The notes: generated by a model from the letters alone, not told the origin. A stretch of DNA of 64,000 nucleotides from Enterobacter chengduensis (GCF_001984825.2 NZ_CP043318.1:3968001-4032000); one strand, 5' to 3'; shown: positions 49,130 through 58,745, numbered from the stretch's first letter. Numbers and translations are program-made.

Positions 49130-49705
49130 ATGGTACGAAAAATCTCTGCCTTTTTAAAGATAATAGGAGTTATAGGTTCTTTATGCGGGATTATTGCGAC
49201 AGTATTCGCAATCTATGCGTACTACAACCCGACCTCCCCTTCTACTCAGAGATATGACAGTATTGTAGGAAGCTGGCTATCTGATTACTCTTACACCGTA
49301 AAAGGGAATACCGTTAGGGTTAATGGAAAAACTACCTTCTTCTCTAATGGAAAATACAACTTTCATGGCAGTATCTCTATTAACTCTAATGCTCCAGGTG
49401 ACCATATATTAATAGACTATCTTTCTGATGGTGCTGGTGATTGGGAACTATATGATAATGAGTTAATTACATCATTAAATAGCCTAAAAACAAAACCTAT
49501 GAAGCTGGCTTTAAATAACGAAGATCTTGATCCACTGAAAATAGAGGTGATAAACAATAAAAAGTTACCAACTATTGAGGAGAATATGGCTGATGGGAAA
49601 AACCAATCCTATAAAATAATAAAATCTTCAAAAAGCCAGTTAACATTGGAGGTTATTAACGAAATCGGAAGCAATTTCAACTTTACTATGCAAAAAACAA
49701 AATAG
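49130..49705 (+). CDS. Membrane-anchored protein of unknown function
   Basis: 191 residues. One N-terminal membrane anchor (FLKIIGVIGSLCGIIATVFAIYAYY), then an extracytoplasmic-looking domain rich in beta strands that starts IVGSWLSDYSYTVKGNTVRVNGKTTFFSNGKYNFHGSI, reminiscent of small lipocalin-like lipid or ligand barrels. No clear ribosome site; a hairpin lies directly upstream. It converges with the UvrD-like helicase gene and shares its terminator. Confidence 0.6.
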   Translation: MVRKISAFLKIIGVIGSLCGIIATVFAIYAYYNPTSPSTQRYDSIVGSWLSDYSYTVKGNTVRVNGKTTFFSNGKYNFHGSISINSNAPGDHILIDYLSDGAGDWELYDNELITSLNSLKTKPMKLALNNEDLDPLKIEVINNKKLPTIEENMADGKNQSYKIIKSSKSQLTLEVINEIGSNFNFTMQKTK

Positions 49706-49706
49706 A

Positions 49707-49740
49707 AATGATGGCGATCTGAAATCGCCATCATTTTTCA
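49707..49740. terminator. Bidirectional terminator
   Basis: AATGATGGCGAT and ATCGCCATCATT form a perfect 12-pair stem with T-runs in the plus direction, between two convergent genes. Confidence 0.85.
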
Positions 49741-51585
49741 ACCTTGATAATCTTCAGCCTCGATACCACAATAAGTTATCATGTTTGTTATTAACGGTAT
49801 ATCATTACAATTCTGCTTGAAAGACCTGCCATAACTATTGTTTCTTATTTTACAACGAGTCATTAATACTTCTTCAATGGCTCTTGAAAATGCCACAAAG
49901 ACTGTTTTTTGATTTTCTATTTGCTCTTCTTCTTTACCAAAATAGGCACCAGGTTCAAGACCCACAACGATGACCTTCCTGAACTCTAACCCTTTACTTT
50001 TATGGATGGTCATAAGAGGTATTGTTTTATTGCCAAGTAATAAATCAATGGCTTCTGATGTGTTTTCTTTTACATCTAACTTATCGAGGTGGCGAGAAAG
50101 TAATTCTATGCTATATTCTAAACCATTCCCACTCATATACTGCGGAAAGTAAGACTTTATTTTATCGACACCAAATATACTTAATAATGAATATAAATAA
50201 TCGACAATTTCTCCTTTAATTACCCGATGAGATTTAATAAACTGGCTAAGTTCTTTTTCTAACCGTGTAACATCACCTCTTTTACTTACTCCTCTTATAT
50301 TACATAGAAGCTCCATTGTAGTGGCCCAGCTTTCTATGGATTTTCTATTACAGACAAACATTAGCATTTGTAAAAGTAACTGTACTACAGCTTCATTTAA
50401 AAGATCCTGATACTCGTTCTCAAGGCGACATTGTATTTTCAAATATTGCAATGCTGAAATGATATCGTCTGTATATTGTTTAGCCGGGTTTCTTAGCAGT
50501 ATACATATATCTCTTTCATTTACTCCTTCAATAATCCATTGCTGGATACATAATGCTATATATGCCCCTTCAATACTACTTTCGTCAAATTGTAGTAACT
50601 TAGCTGAACCTTCATTTTCAATCAACATCATATCAGGCTTTATATCAGCATGATTCATAAAAGCTTCCATCATGCGTTGATAATTTATGAGGTTTTTTAA
50701 TGACCTTCTATTGCTAACTAATTCATTAGGTTGTTCGATTCCAAAATCTTTTTTAAACACATCAAAAGCATTGTGCATTGCACCTGCCCAACCCATTATT
50801 CTTTGTTTTGTATCACCGACTGCTGTTATTTTTATTTTTTTACCCAAGAAAATGCTCTTAAAAATCTCATATTGCCTATATGTTGTGTCCTGAAACTCAT
50901 CGATAAAAGCATAGTCATATGTTGAATTTATAGCATTAGATAAATATTGATTCCTACTAATAATATAATTAGCAAGAAAATTAATCATCTTGAATGAAAG
51001 CCTTGATTTTGGTTTTAATAAGTGTAACCACACAAACCGTCTTATCCTGCCATCAACAGAATGTTCTAATGCTTTATTATAAGGAGTTACTATATAATTC
51101 TCTTCAAAATTATAAGGTTGTAATTTATTTAATTCTTCAGATGTTAATCCTTCAAAGCCTACGGCCTCTCTTTTAATTTCTTCAACTAAATCATTATTAT
51201 TTGGAAAGATTATTTCATAGTCATTTGATGGACGATAAGATTCCGGAATAGTGCTTTTAAAGCGATCAACAATACTTTTACAGAATGCATCAAATGTTGT
51301 TGATTCAAATTTGTGTCTATATTTTGTATCAAGCCGTGAGTTTACTCTATCTTGAAGATTTTTGGCCGCATCCTTTTTGAAAGATAATGCAATTATTTTT
51401 TTGCTTCTACACTTTCCTGTTTCAATTAAAAAACATGCTTTCTGAGCTAATAATTCTGTCTTACCAGCACCAGGTCCAGCAAGAACGAGGTTATGTTCTG
51501 TGCTATTTCGAATTACCTTCATAGCCTCGTCTTCAACTTCTTGGATATCCTTTAAAACCCAATCTGCATCTTTAATAGTCGGCAT
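49738..51585 (-). CDS. UvrD/Rep-like helicase, GajB-like
   Basis: 615-residue superfamily 1A helicase. Motifs in order: Walker A LAGPGAGKTELL (residues ~34-45), motif Ia ALSFKKDAAKNL, motif II FIDEFQDTTYRQYE, motif III AVGDTKQRIMGWAGA, motif IV region LVSNRRSL, motif V TIHKSKGLEFRKVIVVGLE and motif VI VFVAFSRAIEEV. It starts within the stop of the OLD-family gene (TAATG), with GAGGA just before. OLD ATPase plus UvrD-like helicase is the Gabija pair; here the helicase would act with or be triggered by the nuclease. Longer than typical Bacillus GajB. Confidence 0.85.
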   Translation of the reverse strand: MPTIKDADWVLKDIQEVEDEAMKVIRNSTEHNLVLAGPGAGKTELLAQKACFLIETGKCRSKKIIALSFKKDAAKNLQDRVNSRLDTKYRHKFESTTFDAFCKSIVDRFKSTIPESYRPSNDYEIIFPNNNDLVEEIKREAVGFEGLTSEELNKLQPYNFEENYIVTPYNKALEHSVDGRIRRFVWLHLLKPKSRLSFKMINFLANYIISRNQYLSNAINSTYDYAFIDEFQDTTYRQYEIFKSIFLGKKIKITAVGDTKQRIMGWAGAMHNAFDVFKKDFGIEQPNELVSNRRSLKNLINYQRMMEAFMNHADIKPDMMLIENEGSAKLLQFDESSIEGAYIALCIQQWIIEGVNERDICILLRNPAKQYTDDIISALQYLKIQCRLENEYQDLLNEAVVQLLLQMLMFVCNRKSIESWATTMELLCNIRGVSKRGDVTRLEKELSQFIKSHRVIKGEIVDYLYSLLSIFGVDKIKSYFPQYMSGNGLEYSIELLSRHLDKLDVKENTSEAIDLLLGNKTIPLMTIHKSKGLEFRKVIVVGLEPGAYFGKEEEQIENQKTVFVAFSRAIEEVLMTRCKIRNNSYGRSFKQNCNDIPLITNMITYCGIEAEDYQG

Positions 51586-53564
51586 TAAAGTAATCCTCTA
51601 ACAGTTTCGATAAGCTCATTAAGAACTTCAGGACTATTATCTCTTAACCTATCGTCTTCCATTTTGGATAGAACATAATTATGCGATAATGGCTTACCTC
51701 TTCCTAAAAATAAGTAGCGATACCAAAAGTATTTTTCAAAGTCATCGAACTTCTTAATATCAATGTCTTTTTCTTCTTTTTTCAAAACTGAAGCTATTGC
51801 TGCTTCCACTTTCTTGTTATATTCAGGGTCATCATCCTTTGGCAATCTTGGGCCTCCATTTACTGGAACAAATGTCTTATAATCCTCAAAGAATTTATTA
51901 AGCATTATCCAATCTAAATCATAGGGATAGGAAAAATAAACATTATAATCTTTCAGACACTCTATCCATCCCGATTCACTATCTGGATTCTCATCCCATG
52001 TATGCATTTCTTCAAGTTCTTCATCGCTTAAAGTTCCTGAAGTGACTCTTAATAATTCATTTTTATCCGCACCAATAGAAATTAATTGTTTGACTGCATA
52101 TTTAATTCTTCCCCATCCACCACCGCCTCTTCTGAAATCGTAATCAAGAAGAGTTACATGAGGAATTGAAAGCTCATTTAAAAGTTTCCAAAAATGATTA
52201 ACATATCGCCCACCTAATGGCGCAAATGTTATCAATGAAGTATCAAGCTCTATCCCATTTACTTGTGCTATTTTAGGTATTACAATTTCTTCGCTATCCC
52301 CTTCACCAAGTATGACAACTTTTGCAAAATATATTTCTGGATATGCTTTTACGGCCTCCTTAACATATGTGAAGGTATCAACATTTTCTGCATCACCTTC
52401 ACCTTTGCTTGGTAATAATATTTCCTTGACTACTGTATTTTTATTATCATTAAGACGGAAATATCTTATATTCTCAGGTTCTACCCGATTAAGTAAAGAT
52501 GGTGCATGTGTTGTTAAAACAACTTGTGCTCGATCATTTTCTGATATCTCTTCACACAGCTTAACTATTCTTCCTAAGTATTGTGGTGAAAGGTGGTTTT
52601 CGGGTTCTTCTATTAATATTATCGTTAAATTTGGAGGATCTAATGCTTCTACTGATATCGATAAATGTTTGCCCTCAGAATTTATTATCTCATCTTCAAT
52701 ATCAAATGCAGATTTAACTAAAGATAAATAAAATAATGATTTCATACCATCACTCAATCTTTCAGTTGGTAATGGTTGAGTATCTGGACTGGGTAAAAAT
52801 ACAGTATCGATATGTTTTAATACATCATCAATTCCATTCACTACTGGCTTGATTTGAAGTTCTTCGAAGTAACCACCAGTGAAAAGAGATTTCCAATTTC
52901 TGCCTAATGAAGATGTTATTGTCTGGACTCCAACTTCTTCTTGGAATTGATTTCCGATTGAAACAGCAACCTCATCAACTGTTGCCCCCATTTGTTCAGA
53001 CCATTCGACTGCATTTATCAAACGGTGCATGATGGTTCCGGCTGTTTGCTTCAGTTGTTGGGCAGGATCTCGGTAAGCAGGGACATAGTGGACATGAATT
53101 TTTGATCTTTCATATGCCGTTATATTTTTTTCAGACTCCCCTATTTCCCATACCAGATCGCTTTCTATATCGCCTTCAGCAAGATTAGTCTTTGTCCATT
53201 TTGCTTTTAATTTTGCTATACAGAATGGGATCTCTCCTGCTTCACTTGAAATTAAATGCTTAAAGAAATCTGCAACCGAGTCGTCCTCACCGTCTTTTAG
53301 GTCTGCAAATTCGAATTTTACACGAACTGATAGCTCTCTTTCATCTTGAGTATCAATTTCATCTCCAGGAGGAACATAAAAATCATCAACTTGAATAATT
53401 CTATCTGAGCTTTTGACACCAAACATCCTTGTCAATGCGAGGAGAACAGCCGTTTTACCTGTTCCATTCCCTCCAATTAAGCTGGTGAATGAATTTATAT
53501 TTATAGTTTGCCCTACATTATCAAAGCTCTTAAAGCCTTTGATCTCCATTTCAGTAATTTTCAT
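51585..53564 (-). CDS. OLD-family ATPase with TOPRIM nuclease domain, GajA-like
   Basis: 659 residues. The N-terminal ABC-type ATPase has Walker A IGGNGTGKTAVLLAL (~32-46), a signature-like RLSDGMKSLFYLSL, Walker B LTIILIEEPENHLSP and the H-loop TTHAPSLLNR. The C-terminal TOPRIM part has the glutamate in VVILGEGDSEE and the acidic DYDFRRGGGG. This is class 2 OLD architecture, which pairs with UvrD-like helicases in Gabija. The ATG at 53564 follows the previous stop by two bases with GAGG inside that gene's end; a GTG at 53570 is the alternative. Confidence 0.85.
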   Translation of the reverse strand: MKITEMEIKGFKSFDNVGQTININSFTSLIGGNGTGKTAVLLALTRMFGVKSSDRIIQVDDFYVPPGDEIDTQDERELSVRVKFEFADLKDGEDDSVADFFKHLISSEAGEIPFCIAKLKAKWTKTNLAEGDIESDLVWEIGESEKNITAYERSKIHVHYVPAYRDPAQQLKQTAGTIMHRLINAVEWSEQMGATVDEVAVSIGNQFQEEVGVQTITSSLGRNWKSLFTGGYFEELQIKPVVNGIDDVLKHIDTVFLPSPDTQPLPTERLSDGMKSLFYLSLVKSAFDIEDEIINSEGKHLSISVEALDPPNLTIILIEEPENHLSPQYLGRIVKLCEEISENDRAQVVLTTHAPSLLNRVEPENIRYFRLNDNKNTVVKEILLPSKGEGDAENVDTFTYVKEAVKAYPEIYFAKVVILGEGDSEEIVIPKIAQVNGIELDTSLITFAPLGGRYVNHFWKLLNELSIPHVTLLDYDFRRGGGGWGRIKYAVKQLISIGADKNELLRVTSGTLSDEELEEMHTWDENPDSESGWIECLKDYNVYFSYPYDLDWIMLNKFFEDYKTFVPVNGGPRLPKDDDPEYNKKVEAAIASVLKKEEKDIDIKKFDDFEKYFWYRYLFLGRGKPLSHNYVLSKMEDDRLRDNSPEVLNELIETVRGLL

Positions 53565-53566
53565 TA

Positions 53567-54211
53567 TCACCTCAATTGCTGTTTTAAAAAATTATAATCA
53601 CTAATTACTTCTGCATTTGTAATGATTTCTTGTGAGCACTGCTTAAAACATTCTAAAAATATATTTTTATTATCGTTATGTTCCCAATGTTTTTTCAAAG
53701 CTTCTTCAATTGAAATCCAAATAACTTGCAAGTCGTTATTAGATATTTGGCTTGTTAAAACTGTTTCTTCCACACAGAGGATATGCCCTAAGATGACATC
53801 ATCGTATATCTCAGTATCTGAATCTCTAACTCCTAACCTTTTTATTTTCCTTTTTTGGATGATTTTATTTTTAACAATAAAAGGTTGTTCTTCTATAAAA
53901 TCGGTCAATGATGTAAAAGCCAAACCACGAACCTGAGCACCATGCATTGAACTACTTACTTTATGGATATCTCTCCAAACTCGCAGATCACCTAATACAT
54001 AGAGAACCCGCTGATTTCTCGCTTTCGTATCTTCTGCTTGGTATTGGATATAAGGTGGTCCTCCCCCATTTTGTCTATATCGGGCAAGGGTTTTGATGCT
54101 TATGCCAAGAAAGGCAGAAGCAAGCTCACTATTTACAGTGGCAGAATCAGGCATTTGACCAAATAGTTTCCATACCTCTGAATACTCCCGCAAAACTTCC
54201 ACCACACTCAT
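53567..54211 (-). CDS. HTH protein between integrase and the GajA-like gene
   Basis: 214 residues. Near the N-terminus is an excisionase/MerR-type helix-turn-helix: NSELASAFLGISIKTLARYRQNGGGPPYIQY. The remaining 150 residues are unlike anything recognised, with an acidic C-terminal half. It sits two bases after the integrase stop, with GGGAG as ribosome site, and its own stop is two bases before the GajA-like start. It could be a recombination directionality factor, an operon regulator or a third defence component; the sequence does not decide. Confidence 0.7.
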   Translation of the reverse strand: MSVVEVLREYSEVWKLFGQMPDSATVNSELASAFLGISIKTLARYRQNGGGPPYIQYQAEDTKARNQRVLYVLGDLRVWRDIHKVSSSMHGAQVRGLAFTSLTDFIEEQPFIVKNKIIQKRKIKRLGVRDSDTEIYDDVILGHILCVEETVLTSQISNNDLQVIWISIEEALKKHWEHNDNKNIFLECFKQCSQEIITNAEVISDYNFLKQQLR

Positions 54212-54213
54212 CT

Positions 54214-55677
54214 TCACTCCCTCGTTTCAGGTAATGGAGGATACTTAGCCGAAGCAAGTAACACATTGTATAATTTAGGAGCAGTCATAAGCATATGCAA
54301 CTCAATCCTTTGTAATGCTTCAAAAATCCGTTCTTGATCAGGTTCTGCATACCTTTCTGTTGGATCTGTTGTATTTCTGTGATTGAGCAGTCTCTTAACG
54401 ACGGCATATGAAACAAGTTCTTCAGCAACCCTACCAAATGTCCTTCGTAGATCGTGCATACCAAGCTTCAGGATTCCCGCCTCTTGGCAGATATATTCCC
54501 TTAGACTTTTGCTATCGGAATAGTGACCAACTTTACTTCGAGAAGAACGGGCCGGGAAAACCCACTTCTGTTTGTCCTTCCGGGTTACCGTATCGTTTAC
54601 TATGTCTCTTCTATCTTCCAAAATTCTTTTGACGGCATCACAAATCGGAAGCTCGTGATCGTTTCGATTCTTAGTGTCGTAAAAACGGATAGTTCTGTTA
54701 CTCAGGTCAACATAGCTTGTCGTTTTTGCTTCTTCATTGGTGAGGGCTTCCCTCCAACATAAAGATGCTGTTTCTTCCTTACGAGCACCTAAGAGAATGG
54801 TGAGTAGCAGATAATCGCACCCAAGGCGGTTGAAGCTTCTCTTATTGTGTAATGCAGTCAAGAACCGACCAAGTGTATCTTTCGGAGAAAGTGGGTTTCG
54901 AACACCTTTCGCACGATAGCTATCCTCAAGCTCAGAACGAGTCCTAAACTTCTTCTGAACTTTCAAGATAGAGAATGGATTGTAGGACAAGGAGGGTTGT
55001 CGTTGCTGGGTCTGGGCATTGCTGGCTTCAATTTCGATTGCATGTCTGACAGCAACATTGGCCCAACGGAAGGTTTGTTCAGCAGCGGTTCTTGCTCTAA
55101 TTGCGATTTCATCAAACTTACTAAGAATTTCATTACCGGTTAAATCCTTCACTCGAAGCCCTGACCATTCAGAAAGCCTGTTTTCTGCTTTGTTCAGGAC
55201 ATTAAGTGTGTTGGGTTTAGCTGGTTTAGACCTGCCAAGAAGGTGTTGACGATATTGAGCAAACACTTCACTGATAGTGAGCTCAGAAGCATCGGACTCC
55301 CGTTTTATATTGTTAGGGTTCCTTTTGGTCAACTTCATGGTTTGAACTAAATTGCGAGCAACCTCGCGGGCTTGATCGATGTTAGCGAAATCAGAGACAT
55401 TGCCAATTGTAGACCTGATAACCTCCGATGGAGATTTCCCCCCTGTCTTTGGGCGATTGCCGGGAGAAGACACTCGTCGCTGAACGATATAGGTCTTTTT
55501 CGTTGCACTGATTTTGACACCGAAACCGACTGGTGAATCACGATGGCTGTCAGTGATAAGATAAGGTTTTCTATCTATGTTGGGTAAGTACACTACTCGC
55601 CCATCTTGATCGAGACCTGGTTTGACGTCGATAGATAACTTATTGATTATAATCGACTGATTGAGTGTCATTTTCAT
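54214..55677 (-). CDS. Tyrosine integrase of the mutS island
   Basis: 487 residues. An N-terminal arm-binding part resembling P4-type integrases (KPYLITDSHRDSPVGFGVKISATKKTYIVQRRV) is followed by the core-binding region and a catalytic domain with Arg in LGARKEETASLCW, HDLRR, His in LLNHRNT and nucleophile Tyr in ERYAEPD. The frame is open from a TTG at 55740, but the first ATG at 55677 (or 55671) starts after the promoter repeats. No good ribosome site, so expression may be weak or leaderless. Presumably catalyses recombination at the mutS start. Confidence 0.88.
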   Translation of the reverse strand: MKMTLNQSIIINKLSIDVKPGLDQDGRVVYLPNIDRKPYLITDSHRDSPVGFGVKISATKKTYIVQRRVSSPGNRPKTGGKSPSEVIRSTIGNVSDFANIDQAREVARNLVQTMKLTKRNPNNIKRESDASELTISEVFAQYRQHLLGRSKPAKPNTLNVLNKAENRLSEWSGLRVKDLTGNEILSKFDEIAIRARTAAEQTFRWANVAVRHAIEIEASNAQTQQRQPSLSYNPFSILKVQKKFRTRSELEDSYRAKGVRNPLSPKDTLGRFLTALHNKRSFNRLGCDYLLLTILLGARKEETASLCWREALTNEEAKTTSYVDLSNRTIRFYDTKNRNDHELPICDAVKRILEDRRDIVNDTVTRKDKQKWVFPARSSRSKVGHYSDSKSLREYICQEAGILKLGMHDLRRTFGRVAEELVSYAVVKRLLNHRNTTDPTERYAEPDQERIFEALQRIELHMLMTAPKLYNVLLASAKYPPLPETRE

Positions 55678-55680
55678 CGA

Positions 55681-55739
55681 TGTATACCAGCAGTTCAAGT
55701 GTGTATACCAGATAGTAGCTAGAATACTTCTGGTATACA
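55681..55739. promoter_or_regulatory. Three TGTATACCAG repeats at the int/mutS junction
   Basis: TGTATACCAG at 55681-55690 and 55702-55711 (21 bases apart) and its inverse CTGGTATACA at 55730-55739. They occupy the space where the int promoter and island-borne mutS promoter must lie. The inverse reads as an extended -10 (TGGTATACA). May be operators, integrase arm sites or both. Confidence 0.6.
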
Positions 55740-55824
55740 AATTTAACGATTCACATGGGTTTTAAAGGGTTTCACATGGGGTCACCTGAGTACCTAAAAG
55801 ACTTAAAAAACGAGTAAAATCAAT

Positions 55825-58392
55825 ATGAATGAGTCTATTGACAAGGATCTATCTGACCATACGCCAATGATGCAGCAGTATCTGAAGCTGAAAGCACAGC
55901 ATCCTGAGATCCTGCTGTTTTACCGTATGGGCGATTTTTACGAGCTGTTCTATGACGATGCCAGGCGTGCATCGCAGCTGCTCGACATCTCCCTGACCAA
56001 ACGTGGCGCATCGGCAGGGGAACCCATTCCCATGGCAGGTATTCCGCACCACGCGGTGGAGAACTACCTGGCGAAACTGGTGAATCAGGGTGAGTCCGTC
56101 GCCATTTGCGAGCAGATCGGCGATCCGGCGACCTCAAAAGGCCCGGTGGAACGCAAAGTCGTGCGCATCGTCACGCCGGGCACCATCAGTGATGAAGCCC
56201 TGCTTCAGGAGCGCCAGGATAACCTGCTGGCCGCGCTGTGGCAGGACGGCAAAGGGTTTGGCTACGCCACGCTGGACATCAGCTCCGGGCGTTTTCGCTT
56301 GAGTGAACCGGCTGACCGGGAAACGATGGCGGCCGAATTGCAGCGCACCAACCCGGCCGAGCTGCTCTATGCCGAAGATTTCGCCGAAATGGCGCTGATT
56401 GAAGGCCGTCGTGGCTTACGCCGCCGCCCGCTGTGGGAATTCGAAATTGATACCGCGCGCCAGCAGCTAAATCTGCAGTTTGGCACCCGCGACCTGATCG
56501 GTTTTGGCGTCGAAAATGCGCCGCTCGGGCTGTGTGCGGCAGGCTGTCTCCTTCAGTACGTGAAAGATACCCAGCGCACCGCCCTGCCGCATATCCGCTC
56601 TATCACCATGGAGCGCCAGCAGGACAGCATCATCATGGATGCCGCCACGCGCCGTAACCTGGAGATTACGCAGAACCTGGCGGGCGGCGTCGAAAATACG
56701 CTCGCGTCGGTCCTCGACAGTACGGTGACGCCAATGGGCAGCCGCATGCTGAAACGCTGGCTGCATATGCCGATTCGCGATACCGGTACGCTGGTTTGCC
56801 GTCAGCAGACAATTGCGGCGTTGCAGGATCGCTATACCGAACTGCAGCCGGTTCTGCGTCAGGTGGGCGATCTGGAGCGTATCCTTGCCCGTCTGGCGCT
56901 GCGCACGGCGCGCCCACGCGACCTCGCGCGGATGCGCCATGCTTTCCAGCAGCTGCCGGAGCTGCGTGCGCAGCTGAGCGGCGTTGAAAGCGCGCCGGTA
57001 CAGAAACTCCGTGAAACCATGGGCGAATTCGCCGAACTTCGCGAACTGCTGGAGCGCGCCATCATCGATGCGCCTCCGGTTCTGGTGCGCGACGGCGGCG
57101 TGATTGCCCCCGGCTACAATGAGGAGCTGGACGAGTGGCGCGCGCTGGCCGACGGCGCAACGGACTATCTTGATAAGCTGGAGATCCGCGAGCGCGAGCG
57201 TCTTGGGCTCGACACCCTGAAAGTGGGGTATAACGCGGTACACGGTTACTATATTCAGATCAGCCGCGGGCAGAGCCACCTGGCGCCGATTCACTACGTG
57301 CGTCGCCAGACGCTGAAAAACGCCGAACGCTATATTATTCCCGAGCTGAAAGAGTACGAGGACAAAGTTCTTACCTCGAAAGGCAAAGCGCTGGCGCTGG
57401 AAAAACAGCTTTATGACGAGCTGTTCGACATGCTGATGCCGCACCTGGCCGACCTGCAGCTGAGCGCCAGCGCGCTGGCGGAGCTGGACGTGCTGGTGAA
57501 CCTGGCAGAACGCGCGGAAACCCTGAACTACAGCTGCCCGACCTTTACCGACAAGCCGGGCATTCGCATCACTGAAGGTCGTCACCCGGTGGTCGAGCAG
57601 GTGCTGAACGAACCGTTCATCGCCAACCCGCTGAGCCTGTCGCCGCAGAGAAGAATGCTGATCATTACCGGTCCGAACATGGGCGGTAAGAGTACCTATA
57701 TGCGACAGACGGCGCTGATTGCGCTGCTCGCGTATATCGGCAGCTACGTTCCGGCGCAAAACGTGGAGATTGGCCCCATCGACCGCATCTTTACCCGCGT
57801 CGGGGCGGCGGACGATCTGGCGAGCGGTCGCTCAACCTTCATGGTCGAAATGACCGAAACGGCAAACATTCTGCATAACGCGACGGAGCACAGCCTGGTG
57901 CTGATGGACGAAGTCGGGCGCGGCACGTCAACCTACGACGGCCTGTCGCTGGCGTGGGCGTGTGCGGAGAGCCTCGCGAACAAAATCAAGGCCATGACGC
58001 TGTTCGCCACCCACTACTTCGAGCTGACGCAGCTGCCGGAGAAAATGGAGGGGGTAGCAAACGTCCACCTTGATGCGCTGGAGCACGGCGATACCATCGC
58101 CTTCATGCATACGGTGCAGGATGGCGCAGCGAGCAAGAGCTATGGTCTGGCCGTTGCGGCGCTGGCAGGCGTGCCGAAAGAGGTGATCAAGCGCGCGCGT
58201 CAGAAACTGCGTGAGCTGGAAAGCCTGTCACCGAATGCGGCGGCGACGCAGATTGATGGCACGCAGATGTCGCTGCTGGTGCCTGCGGAAGAGACGTCGC
58301 CAGCGGTGGAAGCGCTGGAAAACCTCGACCCGGACTCCCTGACGCCGCGTCAGGCGCTGGAGTGGATTTATCGGTTGAAAAGCCTGGTTTAG
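55825..58392 (+). CDS. mutS: DNA mismatch repair protein MutS
   Basis: Mismatch-recognition ATPase, 855 residues. The N-terminal mismatch-binding domain holds the Phe-x-Glu motif in [11 protein letters not shown]; the C-terminal ATPase has Walker [15 protein letters not shown], Walker [17 protein letters not shown] and the [10 protein letters not shown] segment. Complete. The leader, start codon and first residues ([14 protein letters not shown]) come from the inserted element and differ from the remnant at 37375, so transcription now depends on island sequence. Confidence 0.97.
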   Translation: MNESIDKDLSDHTPMMQQYLKLKAQHPEILLFYRMGDFYELFYDDARRASQLLDISLTKRGASAGEPIPMAGIPHHAVENYLAKLVNQGESVAICEQIGDPATSKGPVERKVVRIVTPGTISDEALLQERQDNLLAALWQDGKGFGYATLDISSGRFRLSEPADRETMAAELQRTNPAELLYAEDFAEMALIEGRRGLRRRPLWEFEIDTARQQLNLQFGTRDLIGFGVENAPLGLCAAGCLLQYVKDTQRTALPHIRSITMERQQDSIIMDAATRRNLEITQNLAGGVENTLASVLDSTVTPMGSRMLKRWLHMPIRDTGTLVCRQQTIAALQDRYTELQPVLRQVGDLERILARLALRTARPRDLARMRHAFQQLPELRAQLSGVESAPVQKLRETMGEFAELRELLERAIIDAPPVLVRDGGVIAPGYNEELDEWRALADGATDYLDKLEIRERERLGLDTLKVGYNAVHGYYIQISRGQSHLAPIHYVRRQTLKNAERYIIPELKEYEDKVLTSKGKALALEKQLYDELFDMLMPHLADLQLSASALAELDVLVNLAERAETLNYSCPTFTDKPGIRITEGRHPVVEQVLNEPFIANPLSLSPQRRMLIITGPNMGGKSTYMRQTALIALLAYIGSYVPAQNVEIGPIDRIFTRVGAADDLASGRSTFMVEMTETANILHNATEHSLVLMDEVGRGTSTYDGLSLAWACAESLANKIKAMTLFATHYFELTQLPEKMEGVANVHLDALEHGDTIAFMHTVQDGAASKSYGLAVAALAGVPKEVIKRARQKLRELESLSPNAAATQIDGTQMSLLVPAEETSPAVEALENLDPDSLTPRQALEWIYRLKSLV
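55857..55881. repeat. attR of the mutS island, inside mutS
   Basis: Second copy of the 25-base repeat, one mismatch from 37407-37431; identical core ATGATGCAGCAGTAT at 55867-55881. It encodes TPMMQQY near the MutS N-terminus. Confidence 0.8.
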
Positions 58393-58408
58393 TTCTCTGC
58401 GGTCTTTT

Positions 58409-58478
58409 GCCCGGTGGCGCTGCGCTTACCGGGCCTACGGGTTTTGTAGGCCGGGTAAGGCGAAGCCGCCACCCGGCA
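58409..58478. repeat. Pair of REP elements (BIME) after mutS
   Basis: GCCCGGTGGCG...TTACCGGGCCTACGG (58409-58440) and an inverted GTAGGCCGGGTAAGGCG...CCACCCGGCA (58446-58478) face each other between convergent mutS and kpdD. Confidence 0.85.
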
Positions 58479-58513
58479 AAACAAAGCGCACGATATTATC
58501 TACCGGGCATTTT

Positions 58514-58735
58514 TTACAACAGCGGCGGGATCGTCGGCACCTGCGGCGCCTCGTCAATATCCTTCTGCGTCATGCGGAACGCTTCCGGGTAATGCTCCCG
58601 GCTGGTCCGGCGCAGCGGTTCGGTATCGCGCCAGGTATACAAACAGTGCTGGCACTGGTAAACCGTCCAGACGCCTTTTACCGGCGACGTCGCCATCACT
58701 TCAATATGCTCATCGGCACAACGTGGACAAATCAT
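58514..58735 (-). CDS. kpdD: Hydroxyaryl-acid decarboxylase subunit D
   Basis: 73-residue protein of the BsdD/VdcD/KpdD type. Two Cys pairs, CPRCADEH and CQHCLYTW, make a zinc ribbon. Small subunit of non-oxidative hydroxybenzoate/vanillate decarboxylases, role poorly defined. Last gene of kpdBCD. Confidence 0.85.
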   Translation of the reverse strand: MICPRCADEHIEVMATSPVKGVWTVYQCQHCLYTWRDTEPLRRTSREHYPEAFRMTQKDIDEAPQVPTIPPLL

Positions 58736-58745
58736 CTTTTCCTCC

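Larger units (their letters stand above)
37407..55881. mobile_element. Integrative and mobilizable element inserted in the 5' end of mutS
   Basis: About 18.5 kb of AT-rich DNA bounded by the mutS-derived repeats at 37407-37431 and 55857-55881. It has a tyrosine integrase gene at the right end, a mobC/relaxase pair, a nested recombinase trio, a TIR gene and a Gabija-like gene pair. No conjugation (type IV secretion) genes are present, so transfer would need a helper. The right end restores mutS by supplying a new leader, start codon and first residues. Confidence 0.85.

Noticed and set aside
55678-55740. Upstream extension of the integrase from TTG at 55740
   Set aside because: The extra residues are encoded by the repeated TGTATACCAG motif region and do not resemble an integrase N-terminus; ATG at 55677 is more likely.
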